Shown here: positions 10,109 to 19,640 of the stretch, in pieces
Layout of the letters: each line of letters begins with the position of its first letter
Numbering within the stretch: the first letter of the stretch is position 1
Assembly (NCBI GenBank): GCA_033782935.1
Contig: JAWQEG010003784.1
Span: forward strand, 21,001-85,000
Length of the DNA: 64,000 nt
Direction: 5' to 3'
Origin: Petrolisthes cinctipes
Lineage: Eukaryota; Arthropoda; Malacostraca; Decapoda; Porcellanidae
The notes under the pieces: model-generated
Database searches by the model: none
Told to the model about the DNA's origin: nothing
The model's input: the letters and a program-made list of their open reading frames with translations, nothing else
Made by a program: the position numbers and the translations under genes

Positions 10109-12223
10109 TCATCTTCGTAGGGCGGCGGGAACAAAAATCCTCTGACCATACAGCACCAGCTCTCCATCAGCGTAGAGACTGTCCCGTAGCTTCCAGTATG
10201 GGAGGACATCGTTGTGTATGCCATAACGGTTAGAGGGGAACCCAGAGGACACGCAGGCCAGAAGGCGACCGTAAGCAAGGTCCGCACTTGCTGCTTCCCT
10301 GAGCTCCTGGAGGGTCCTATCGGCATCTACTGTGGTCGATGGTTGGTCCTCGGAGGTGGTATTGGTGGCACTGGTGATGCTTCTGACATGTGCCGCAGCC
10401 TCGCTACACTCGGTCTCGTCCTGTGACGTGGGGCGGCTGACTGGGGCTCGTGAAAGTGCGTCGGGAATACACAGCTGCTTCCCTGCACGCCACACTGCTG
10501 TAAAGATGTATTGCGAAACCTTCTCCTTCAGCCGTTGGAGGCGGGGGTTCTCGACTGCATCTAAGGTGTAAGAATTTACTATAGGAATGAGCGGTCGGTG
10601 GTCAGGTAGAGTCTGCACTTGGACATGGCCCAGGTGACAGGTGGCATAGCGTGTCTCAGCATCTGTTAAGAATCTTGATCCACACTGAACAAGACGCATC
10701 TGTCCCTGGCCGTGGTCCTGTAGGAGGGCATAACCAATCCCATACAAGCGTGAGGCATCTGTCTGTAGAACCACTGGCAATGACAGTTCAAAGGGTGCTA
10801 GTACAGGTGGTGATGTCAGAGCTTGCTTGACACCCTCGAAGGCCTTGTCATGGTCTGGGGTCCATACGAAAGAGCACCTGGGGCTCATTAGAGGAAGAAG
10901 TGGCTGAGCCTTGGCTGCTATATCTGGGGTGAACTCCGTCAGTTGGTTCACTAGGCCCATGAAGGAGCGAAGATCAGTCAGGTTAGTTGGCTTTGGGAAG
11001 TCTCGTATTGCTGTAACCTTGTCTTCGTCTGCAGAGATGCCTTCCGCTGAAATTTGGTATCCACAGAAGTTGACACTAGCGGCGGCTACCACAAACTTTT
11101 CCTTGTTGAGTGTGATGCCATGGGTGCGACACCTAGTCAACATCTGGTTAATCCGTCCTATGTGCGTGGGTAAGTCCTTGTCATGTAAGAGAATGTCGTC
11201 CACCACTTTAGAACAGTTGGTGATACCCTGGAGAGCCATGTCGCCACGCAGGCAATAGGCATCGCCTGTGGCTGCGAAGCCCATTGGTCCTCTGCGATGC
11301 TTGTATCTCCCATATGGCGTGATGAAGGTGGTAAGGTGCTGGTCCTCCTCTGCGAGTTCCATCTGCCAATACCCATGCAAGGCATCCACTGTCGTGAAAT
11401 ATCTCGCTGAAGGAGTGACACTACGGACTGCTGCAAAGGGCGTAGGCGAAGGATGGGTGGGGCGAGATACTTGGGAGTTGAGTTTGGTCAAATCCACTGT
11501 GATGCGTACGCCGTTGTTCTTAGGAACCAAGACCATTGGGTGGCAGCACTCTGATGGCTCATCCCCAACAGGCGCGATGATTCCTTGCTGTACCATGGAG
11601 TCAATTTCCGTCTTCACCTGATTCTGAAAAGCGAAGGGTATCGACCTGGGTGTGTGTATGGCGAAGGGAACAGCGTCATCCTTGAGGTGGATCTTCATGG
11701 GTTGTCCTGCCATCTTCTTCAGTGGAGCTGTCTTGAGTTCCTCCTTGGAGACCAACACATCGCTGAACTCACGTATGAAGTAGTCCCGTGCAGCTGAAGG
11801 GGTTGCAGTTGCAGGGAGGGGTAGTTCGGTGCATCTGTTGACATGCGTCACAGTGAGGATAGGTTTTGGAAAGTCAGGCAAAATTATGGCCAACTCCTGA
11901 CAATGACCATATGAAAGGAGTGGGACCTGTATTCCCTCATGTACCTGTATGTTGGCAATGCAAGACCTGTTGCCAAGTTTCAAGGTGGCCTGGAAACATC
12001 CCAATGCACGTGCCATCTGCGATCCATCAGCTGTGATTGTGCCCATCAAAGGAGGGGGTAGTAAGCTGTCCTTGTGTATCTCCAGCATCTCTAGGTGCCT
12101 GGTGCCAAGTACTGTAACATCTGCGCCTGTGTCTGGGAGCATCTGTGAACCTCGAAGTCTTGTTATCATAACAAAGTTGCACGTTGACTGGCTTCGGAGA
12201 CTTGTTGTGGGCATTCCCCACAC
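10109..12223 (-). CDS. Protease-RT-RNase H part of the Gypsy-type pol
   Basis: 704 codons. An aspartic protease active site LPDTGADVTVLG lies near residues 29-40. RT motifs follow: ITVDLTKLN, FTTVDALHGYWQMEL, GPMGFAATGDAYC, and the catalytic box VVDDILLHD in place of the usual Y/F-x-DD. RNase H begins at LPVVLQTDAS. The block between the RYAT and TDHRPL regions (normally containing the ELLAVVWA helix and its acidic residue) is abbreviated, consistent with an in-frame deletion. The frame overlaps gag by about 200 nt in another frame, as expected for frameshift expression. It ends soon after VPAALRR, where a second deletion removed the start of the integrase zinc finger. Confidence 0.9.
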   Translation of the reverse strand: MWGMPTTSLRSQSTCNFVMITRLRGSQMLPDTGADVTVLGTRHLEMLEIHKDSLLPPPLMGTITADGSQMARALGCFQATLKLGNRSCIANIQVHEGIQVPLLSYGHCQELAIILPDFPKPILTVTHVNRCTELPLPATATPSAARDYFIREFSDVLVSKEELKTAPLKKMAGQPMKIHLKDDAVPFAIHTPRSIPFAFQNQVKTEIDSMVQQGIIAPVGDEPSECCHPMVLVPKNNGVRITVDLTKLNSQVSRPTHPSPTPFAAVRSVTPSARYFTTVDALHGYWQMELAEEDQHLTTFITPYGRYKHRRGPMGFAATGDAYCLRGDMALQGITNCSKVVDDILLHDKDLPTHIGRINQMLTRCRTHGITLNKEKFVVAAASVNFCGYQISAEGISADEDKVTAIRDFPKPTNLTDLRSFMGLVNQLTEFTPDIAAKAQPLLPLMSPRCSFVWTPDHDKAFEGVKQALTSPPVLAPFELSLPVVLQTDASRLYGIGYALLQDHGQGQMRLVQCGSRFLTDAETRYATCHLGHVQVQTLPDHRPLIPIVNSYTLDAVENPRLQRLKEKVSQYIFTAVWRAGKQLCIPDALSRAPVSRPTSQDETECSEAAAHVRSITSATNTTSEDQPSTTVDADRTLQELREAASADLAYGRLLACVSSGFPSNRYGIHNDVLPYWKLRDSLYADGELVLYGQRIFVPAALRR

Positions 12224-13331
12224 GTCGACAGTTGGCCTTCTTCTTGCTGGGAGAAGGGGGAGTTTTACCTGAACCTGAAGTGTTGTATTGTCCTTTGCTC
12301 ATCCTGTTGGCTGACCTGCAACACTTCTCAAAGTGTCCTGTTCTACTGCAAGCTCTACACGGCACATCGTTAGCTGGGCACTTAGGGGCACGGGCCCAAT
12401 GTCCTTGACGTCCGCAGTTAGAGCAGGTACTGTCAGCAGCTGGGCACAACCCAGAACCATGCTGGCGGCGACAGAACTGACAGGAATTGGTGGGTGATGT
12501 GTTATAAGTGTAAGTCTGTTGTGAAGAGGCCTTCTTCTCACGTCGTTGATTCTTCTTATAGGTAGAGACGGCCTTCAGCTGGCTTGGCAAGGCATGTATG
12601 GCAGATGCTGTCATCTTGGTAGCCTCGAATGCCCTGCAACAATTCACAAACTCCTGCAGCGTAGATCCTGCGTTAAGGGAGATGAGGCGTTGCAACAGTT
12701 CTTCGTCCTTTACACCCATTAATAACACCATCTTCAACTGTGTCTCGGCACACGTAACGGGGTCGCCAGTACACAAGTCTACTTCCTCTGCTCGGTTCCT
12801 CAGTCTGACGTAGAACTCACTGAAGGTCTTACCATCTGCTTGTTTGCACCTAAGCAGTTCACGACGATGGAGAGCTTCATTCCACAAACCTTTGAGGTGC
12901 TCTTGCAGACAGTCTAATACCTTCTCAACAGACAGGTGTGTGTCAGGAGGAATACTCAGTGTGTGCTCCAAAATCCTCTGCACGTCTAGGGAAACACACG
13001 TCCTGAGTTTTATTAGCTGCTTCTCGTGGGTCATCTTTTTGAGGTCGATCATCGTGGCGTAGTCCTGCCATCTGCGACGCCACTGCCTGTACACCTGGAA
13101 AGATGCATCTGCCTGCAACGGTGGGGGGTTAGGTACCGTAGGTTTGCTGGTTAAGTTGCCTGCTGTGGTGTTAAGGGGTGGAGGAGACCTGGAGACATAG
13201 GATCTGGTGTCGTTGTAATTAGAGAGGTTAGGTGTAGGAGAAAGACAAACAGGTGTAGACTGGTTGGGCTGCAGGCTGTATGGGGCTGCATGATGTGTCT
13301 GCTGTGCTGAAAGCAGGTTCATCATAGCCAT
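12027..13331 (-). CDS. Gag of the Gypsy-type element
   Basis: 434 codons from the first Met of this frame. The C-terminal part has two zinc knuckles (CSNCGRQGHWARAPKC and CRACSRTGHFEKCC), the nucleic-acid binding hallmark of Gag. The middle (FQVYRQWRRRWQDYATMI ... FSEFYVRLRNRAEEVDLC) is the capsid-like region. Upstream of the Met the frame continues as an Arg/Glu-rich coiled-coil-like stretch to a TGA at 13446-13448. A further leader starting MSQQKDLISW lies in another frame (13447-13526). The true start may therefore be upstream and broken by a 1-nt shift. Confidence 0.85.
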   Translation of the reverse strand: MAMMNLLSAQQTHHAAPYSLQPNQSTPVCLSPTPNLSNYNDTRSYVSRSPPPLNTTAGNLTSKPTVPNPPPLQADASFQVYRQWRRRWQDYATMIDLKKMTHEKQLIKLRTCVSLDVQRILEHTLSIPPDTHLSVEKVLDCLQEHLKGLWNEALHRRELLRCKQADGKTFSEFYVRLRNRAEEVDLCTGDPVTCAETQLKMVLLMGVKDEELLQRLISLNAGSTLQEFVNCCRAFEATKMTASAIHALPSQLKAVSTYKKNQRREKKASSQQTYTYNTSPTNSCQFCRRQHGSGLCPAADSTCSNCGRQGHWARAPKCPANDVPCRACSRTGHFEKCCRSANRMSKGQYNTSGSGKTPPSPSKKKANCRRVGNAHNKSPKPVNVQLCYDNKTSRFTDAPRHRRRCYSTWHQAPRDAGDTQGQLTTPSFDGHNHS

Positions 13332-13960
13332 AAACCTGTCATTGTCTTCTTTTCTATGCTGTTCCTGTTGATCCCGGCGATCCTCTTCTTCTCTGCGTCG
13401 TCTGTCCTCTTCCCCTCGTCGTAGCTCCTCTTTTCTTTGTCATAGCTCACAGGTGTACTGCCTGTGTGTCACTTTCTTCACTCCCCTCATTTTCATACCA
13501 CGAAATTAAGTCCTTTTGCTGTGACATGGTTTGTGGTATATCCTCTGGTTCGTGTTGAGAAGAGCAGTACACTGTAGTGCTTATTTTCTGTGCAGTTGTT
13601 ACCCTAGTCACTAAAAAACCCGAAAGAGAAGTGGGTTGTAAGTAGTTTCTAGTCTGTGCGTATGTGAGAAGGTACGTGTGTGTGTGCGTGTGGCGGGGTG
13701 GTGGTGGGCGGAGCCTACAGTCCGGACCGCCGCAGCTGCACAGCCACACTCACTCAGTGCCCAACCAGCTGTCGTAGTGGGAGGATGCGTGCCTTGCTCA
13801 CGTCCTCCCTTCTGGCTGGAAATGATCCCGCTTAAGAGCTACGTAATGTACACGAGAAATAATGGGGGAGGGGCACTGATCACTTCACAACACAGCACAA
13901 GCACTAAACACTGTATCGAACACTGCACAAGCACTATTATTCCTTCCCTGGTCCTTGGTA

Positions 13961-13972
13961 CTCACTGCGCCA
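13961..13972 (-). promoter_or_regulatory. Primer-binding site
   Basis: TGGCGCAGTGAG lies immediately downstream of the 5' LTR on the minus strand. It begins TGG, complementary to a tRNA CCA end. The tRNA identity was not determined. Confidence 0.8.
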
Positions 13973-14373
13973 TGTTCGTCTCTGCTCTGAGGTCCACCTA
14001 GTAAGGCTAGGCGGGAGAGGGCCTTGCTGTGACTGTAGCAAGACGTAGGTTGCACAAGGAAATCCAGGGAGTACGAGTAACACATATATTAGGAGTAGGA
14101 CAGTGTTACAACACGAGTACAAGAATATACAGAGAAAGGCGTCACTGTAGAGTAAGTGACCGCCTAGGGCTAAGCTCTGTGTACCAACACTCTCGGTGAT
14201 GTATTCTTCCGCCGGAAGGCCGGAAGTAAGTAATAGTTGCCAGCACTCGCTACACAGTATGAATGTAGAGTTGGTGGATGTATATCTGTGTGTCTGGCAT
14301 GTTTACTGTGTCGTGTGATATGTATATGTGTAGGTGCATGTCTTGTTTATACATCCTGTATTATATATCCACA
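13973..14373 (-). repeat. 5' LTR of the Gypsy-type element
   Basis: 401 bp with TG...CA ends. Presumed promoter and polyadenylation signals lie here, but none can be pointed to with confidence. Confidence 0.95.
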
Positions 14374-14865
14374 GTAGTGAATGTGTGTGTGCGTTTTTTT
14401 CTATATTTTCGTTGCATAAAAACACTCCATTGTGCTTCCGAAAGATAAGTGAAATTAAATGTATAAAAAATTGTACTAAATGGATGAAGAAGCCTTGAAG
14501 TATGCTTTCGAACACGGGAAGTCACAAGGGTTACCCAGAGGTCCTCCAGTTGACCTGTTTTCCTCTCAATGTCGCTCACTTTTTACTACACACTCTATGT
14601 TCAAATCAAGATATTACGAGCTCCAAGTAAATTGTCACTGTGAATTTGACTGTAAGGCTCACACATATCATTTACAATAATGAGTGAGTAATAACAGGCA
14701 TGAATAATGCTTAATTAGCAGAAATATTCATGAAAAAAGGAAGCACTTCTATTTTTCTCGGTGTGCTGAACACCTCTAGCCAATCAGGGAAGCGAAAAAG
14801 TACTTGACCTGCCTACCGCACCTGTAGGGCAGGGCTTCTCCGCCACCTTAGGCTGGACAGAGTAT

Positions 14866-14869
14866 AGTT

Positions 14870-14906
<37 letters not shown>

Positions 14907-15118
14907 GTTTTAAGTAGTGTGTAGCTGCTTGTATTAAATTAAAAGATGGTAGTTAACGTGTGTGTGTGTTATTGTTTTAAGTAGTGTGTAGCTGCTTGTA
15001 GTAAATTAAAATATGGTAATTAATATATTTATAAAACAATTTTCAAAACATTAATAATAATAATAATATTTTGTAACATCCTACCAGATCATTCTTATTT
15101 TACAACTTTAACCTAGGT
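14866..15118. repeat. (GT)n and repeated 45-bp segment
   Basis: (GT)n at 14873-14901, followed by two copies (14903-14948, 14965-15017) of a segment also found at 7964-8016 beside the other end of the 8021-14862 element. Confidence 0.7.
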
Positions 15119-15155
15119 ATGGTCACATTAGACAAGATTATGTATATATATTCAC

Positions 15156-15350
15156 TAACACACACGTACACACACACACACGTACACGTACACACACACA
15201 CGTACACACACACCTACACACACACACACACACGTACACGTACACACACACACACACGTACACACACGTACACACACACACACGTACACACACACACACA
15301 CACACACACGTACACGTACACACACACGTACACACACATACACACACACA
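15156..15350. repeat. (CA)n / CGTACA microsatellite
   Basis: A CA dinucleotide run repeatedly interrupted by CGTACACGTACA. Open frames on both strands here are artefacts. Confidence 0.95.
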
Positions 15351-15540
15351 TCAGCATTATCATATATATATACTATGGCCCATTAGTGTACAGTTGGCAG
15401 CATAAATTCGCGTCCATTTCATGTACTTAGTATTGCTAATTTGACCAAATAGTTGCATTTTGAACCAGTTTTTATTCCAACAACATATGTAATTTACCAT
15501 ATTTACTTTATATCTGTCATCTCTGCATTAAAATTGTATT

Positions 15541-15986
15541 GGAGTCATCATACAGGTACTACACCATATGTGGTATTGATGATGGTGTTGTATCAGTATG
15601 ATGGATTTATAGTGTGTCTATGGAGTCATCATACAGGTACTACACCATATGTGGTATTGATGATGGTGTTGTATCAGTATGATGGATTTATAGTGTGTCT
15701 ATGGAGTCATCATACAGGTACTACACCATATGTGGTATTGATGATGGTGTTGTATCAGTATGATGGATTTATAGTGTGTCTATGGAGTCATCATACAGGT
15801 ACTACACCATATGTGGTATTGATGATGGTGTTGTATCAGTATGATGGATTTATAGTGTGTCTATGGAGTCATCATACAGGTACTACACCATATGTGGTAT
15901 TGATGATGGTGTTGTATCAGTATGATGGATTTATAGTGTGTCTATGGAGTCATCATACAGGTACAACACCATCGTCAACACCATGA
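15541..15986. repeat. 81-bp tandem array, ~5.5 copies
   Basis: Near-identical 81-bp units begin GGAGTCATCATACAGGTAC. The unit is the core of the GGTACC-centred MITE family (compare 45230-45363). 81 being a multiple of three gives a false 177-codon ORF. Confidence 0.95.
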
Positions 15987-16220
15987 ATGTTCATGAATAA
16001 TTATGAACCATTTTATTACCAACAATTATAATATTATAGTTAAAAATAATGGAAAAGTTACCATAGGTACTGCATTGCAGTTTTTAAGGATATTGAGTAA
16101 ACATTGTGTTAGGTCGAGGTTATTTACCCCAGTACAGATTAGGTTACCTTAGGGTAGGTTAGGCTAATTTCAGAACATATTCGTTGGCACCCGTGCTTGG
16201 TACTTGGCAAAATTGCATGG

Positions 16221-16449
16221 TACAGTCATGGTCAAAAGTCCTGCAACCTGGTAAATAAAAGCAAGCCATTTGAGTGAATCTTATGAACCAATATTGCAGA
16301 GACCAAGAGTGAATCTTATAAACCAATATTGGAGAGACCAAGAGTGAATCTTATAAACCAATATTGCAGAGACCAACAGCTATAGTTCCAGATCATTTTT
16401 CGAAGCCATCTCATTGGCAGGTGTTGCAAGATTATTGACCATGACTGTA
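16221..16449. mobile_element. TA-flanked MITE with an internal 35-bp tandem repeat
   Basis: The termini CAGTCATGGTCAA (left) and TTGACCATGACTG (right) are complementary, with TA at both tips. Three 35-bp units (GAGTGAATCTTATAAACC...) fill 16274-16377. No protein is encoded. Confidence 0.85.
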
Positions 16450-16969
16450 CCCGGTCCCCGTGTGTGTGGCTCTATCAAGCCTCATCATTCAATCACATCA
16501 CGGCCATACCTGGCTTTAATAGTACTATAGTTACATAAATAATATTGGGTTAGATTTAACGAGAGCCACACAAATGGAAAACACTATTTTCCCAACATTT
16601 CTTTTGGATAATCCATGATTCCTAGTTTTTATATGATGAAATATATTATATGTATGCCAGTGTATTTTGACCATGTTTGATTCCCTCCCCCTCAGAGGCT
16701 GGACTGATGGATAAAACAAGTAAACAACACATTAAATACTTCATTTTTATATGTTTTAGACCTAACCTTACCTAATATGGACCAGGTTATACTATGAGGA
16801 CCTAACCAGGCCACTACCAGGACATGATACTCCTGCAATATATGAATACTACAATTGCATCAATCATACAAAAAACAGTTGAAAAAATGAAATTTTGTCT
16901 GTCTGAGAAACCATATTCAGAGTGGGATATATATATACACACATACGTGTGTATATATGAGTTGAGGAA
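16450..16969. other. Stretch without recognisable genes
   Basis: AT-rich sequence with a few CCTAACC motifs. No gene or repeat structure recognised. Confidence 0.4.
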
Positions 16970-17606
16970 GGCTAGACCCAACATATTCAATCCATATTAC
17001 GTATCCAGATTTAGGAGTGCTACAAGACGAAAATCTCTCTTTCGAAGCTCAAATTAATCAAGTGGTTAAGTTTCTGGTTACCATTTGAGGAACATTGCTT
17101 TTGTTAGAAAATATTTAGATGAGGATACCATGAAGATGCTTCTTCACAACTATGTCATAAGTAGACTGGATTATTGCAATTCCCTCTATTATGGTTTGCC
17201 AGACTATTGGTTAAGAAAATTGCAAAATATAATGAACAGAGCAGCAAGATTAATTAAAGGTCTTCCATCTCGTGAGAGGATAACTCCAGCACTCATTGAC
17301 TTACATTGGCTACCAATAAAGGCGAGGATTGTTTACAAGATATGTCTTCTAACATTTCGAGCATTGAAATTTGGAATAACGAATCTTTTAAGAGGTTTTC
17401 AAGTTAATTCCTCTACGGAACTCACTCATAGTGACGACAAATACAGGTTAAATTAGCCGAGGAGTAATCTGACAATGGGTTTCAGAGCGTTTGAAAGGTG
17501 TGCACCAAGGCTCTTTAATGAATTGCCGGTATTGGTCAAGAGTTTATCCATAATCACTACCATCAATTTTGTTCTGTCAGATACATTTCTTAATATTGTA
17601 TATTAA
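16970..17606 (+). pseudogene. CR1/L2-like LINE reverse transcriptase C-terminal fragment
   Basis: The plus strand encodes RNIAFVRKYLDEDTMKMLLH, then YVISRLDYCNSLYYGLPDYW, RAARLIKGL, RITPALIDLHWLPIKARIVY and KICLLTFRALK. These are the conserved blocks after the RT core in CR1/L2/Jockey-type LINEs. A stop at 17454-17456 and a later continuation (GFRAFERCAPRLFNELP) show decay. The N-terminal RT and endonuclease are absent. Confidence 0.75.
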
Positions 17607-17905
17607 TTGAGTTATATACCTTGTATGTACACATGTGTAACTCAGAAATAATACCACTAATTAGTGCATTATTTACTTTTTATATACAAAAAGCACTGTT
17701 ACAGTGACTCCTCTCACGATTTCTACCCTTCAATGTCGTTGCACAAATAATATGGTGGCGGTCATCATTGAATCCACAACACAGGTCAGCTGGTTATCTG
17801 TGGTTGTCATGGAAACATCTGTGGTTGTCTATGGTAACCATGACGTCTGCAGTGCTACCTGCTGGGAGATTCTTAAATTTGAAGCCAAATCCAATCAATT
17901 AGTTT

Positions 17906-18304
17906 TTGACACTTATATCTTGTCGTTTTCGACCACTCACAGAGCTTCAACACGTGACTACGTCACAGATACCTCCTTCTCCATACATTTATGCTGCCAT
18001 TGCAAGTACAGCGTCTCTCTGTGCAGGTTGCTCATATCACCCTTGGCTGCCTATTGCTCGGTTTTACGAACAAGAGAAACCACCATTAAATTTCCTACGT
18101 GCTCACGGCGTTTTACTGAAGTCTGTTGAGTGTCCCAGGTGTCAAGCTCTGTGCACATATCGTGAGGATAGACACCAGTGGTATTGTAACCAGTCGTACA
18201 ACGTTCTGAAAACCAAGAAGAGAAGGTGGTGTAACTTTTGCCTCAGTGATAACAAAGGTACAGTCGGCAAAAAAAGTTTCGTTACCATCCATTTAACAGG
18301 GTGA
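17906..18304 (+). pseudogene. Merlin/ISXO2-like transposase N-terminal fragment
   Basis: The recognisable part starts near 18060: PPLNFLRAHGVLLKSVECPR, then CQALCTYREDRHQWYCN, then KKRRWCNFCLSDNKGTVG. This is the short helical start plus zinc ribbon (CPRC...C...C) and Gly-Thr turn typical of Merlin (IS1016/ISXO2-like) transposases. The DDE catalytic core does not follow, so it is a fragment. Recognition rests on motif layout only. Confidence 0.5.
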
Positions 18305-18615
18305 TGTAATGTTGGTACGCCTGACTGGTGAGTGTCGTACCTCCGCCACCCTCCCGGTCTCTCTGGCCTCCGTGCCCCAGGCCACTGCGGTACTGCCCCT
18401 CAGTGGCTCATGGGCAGGCAAGAAGGAATGACGTTGTTTCACTCAGTGCTATTTTTTCTGGGTGATTCATGGTTATTTTTGTTCTAAAATACACAAACAC
18501 ATTTCCTTATGTTTAATAATGAATAGTTAAGTAGTAAGAGTTTTTGAACACTCAAAATTTAATTTAAAATCAGCTAAACTTTTGACATAAAGATGTCACT
18601 GCCGGGGCAAAGACG
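18305..18615. other. Stretch without recognisable genes
   Basis: A GC-rich 100 bp (18330-18425) followed by AT-rich sequence. Nothing identified. Confidence 0.4.
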
Positions 18616-18621
18616 ATATGC

Positions 18622-18690
18622 TCGTTGAAAACTGGAAAACCCAAGCCAACTTTTGGCAAAACTTGGCTCGGGTTTTCCAGTTTTGCACAT
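18622..18690. repeat. Imperfect hairpin and repeat
   Basis: AACTGGAAAACCCAAGCCAA at 18629 pairs with TTGGCTCGGGTTTTCCAGTT about 20 bp downstream. A third, direct copy follows near 18700. Confidence 0.7.
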
Positions 18691-19640
18691 TTATGCTTGT
18701 TGAAAATTGGAAAACCCGAGCCAACTTTTTGACATTTATGTCATGTCATGAGTGCAATCTAGAAAGGCAAATATACTATATTTTGAGTTTTCCCCTAATC
18801 AAAAACCTCGATTTCCCAGGCTCTCCCCCAAGATTGTTGGATTGGGGGGGAGGGGGGCTATCTCCAAAACAAGCATTTCCTAAATAAACGATGAAGGTCA
18901 ACATCACTCAATTCACACTAAAACCTTCTAGGAATTATATATTTTTCCTATGACATCCTGTTGTTGTGGCATTATGTAAATATTTACCAGCAAAATTTAA
19001 CAGGTTAACTGGATAATTTGGTAAATTTACAGGAACACTGTTCACTATATTGTATATTTCAGTATCATTACCCACTATTTTGGACTATTCTAAGACACTT
19101 TTCATCTATGGTGTTTCTCTTGGAGATGCCCCGTTTTACAAACATAATTTGGAAATTAGTCTGACTTAACCTGACCTGACCTAACCTAACCTAGACCACA
19201 GCAGACTACCGAGACCTAACCTGGGCAAACTACAGGGTCAGTACTTATAAAAAGAGTCCTAAAATTCGTCTTAGTTAGGTCGGAAGTCCTCGGACGTCCT
19301 AAGCAAAGACGCCACCCTCGTCTGAGAGCGAGACTGAGTTGGGACGATATCCCAAGCTGCTACTGCTAAATGTAGCGGTCAATTCATGTTCATTTATTTA
19401 TTTTGAAGAAAATAAACGTTGAAAAGCTATGTAATTACTTGTTAAAATATTTTTTCACGCTTCCTTACATTTTTTGATGAGCAATAAACAAAATAATGGC
19501 AAAAAGCAAGTGTTTATATTTACCGATATTCAAAATTTTCTGAATGTGGACGCATTGCAGACGACGCCTGCCGAGATTTGTAAACATAAAGACTGAAGGG
19601 AAGAAGAGAGGCCAAGAAGAGAACAAGAAGGACTACAAGA

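Larger units (their letters stand above)
8679..14373 (-). mobile_element. Ty3/Gypsy-type LTR retrotransposon
   Basis: 5695 bp, bounded by two 401-bp LTRs and a 5-bp target duplication GTAGT (8674-8678 and 14374-14378). It runs on the minus strand: 5' LTR 13973-14373, primer-binding site, gag, protease-RT-RNase H, integrase, polypurine tract, 3' LTR 8679-9079. The RT-before-integrase order and the CCHC gag place it in Ty3/Gypsy (Metaviridae). There is no env; the integrase frame runs to the LTR edge. The LTRs differ at about three sites, so insertion is recent. However, a shortened RNase H, a missing integrase zinc-finger segment and a gag break make it non-autonomous. Confidence 0.95.
8021..14862. 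mobile_element. Older terminal-inverted-repeat element hosting the LTR retrotransposon
   Basis: About 33 bp beginning CTCTGTCCAGCCTAAGGTGG at 8021 recur in reverse complement at 14830-14862, with TATA flanking both tips. Removing the LTR element leaves about 1.1 kb. The inner parts contain (CT)n at 8219-8251, a 28-bp direct repeat near 8293-8350 and (CA)n at 8580-8606, and encode nothing recognisable. Short segments just outside both ends (ending AGATGGTA) are also related. Confidence 0.65.

Noticed and set aside
15453..15986. 177-codon frame with a 27-residue repeat
   Set aside because: Product of the 81-bp tandem array derived from a MITE core.
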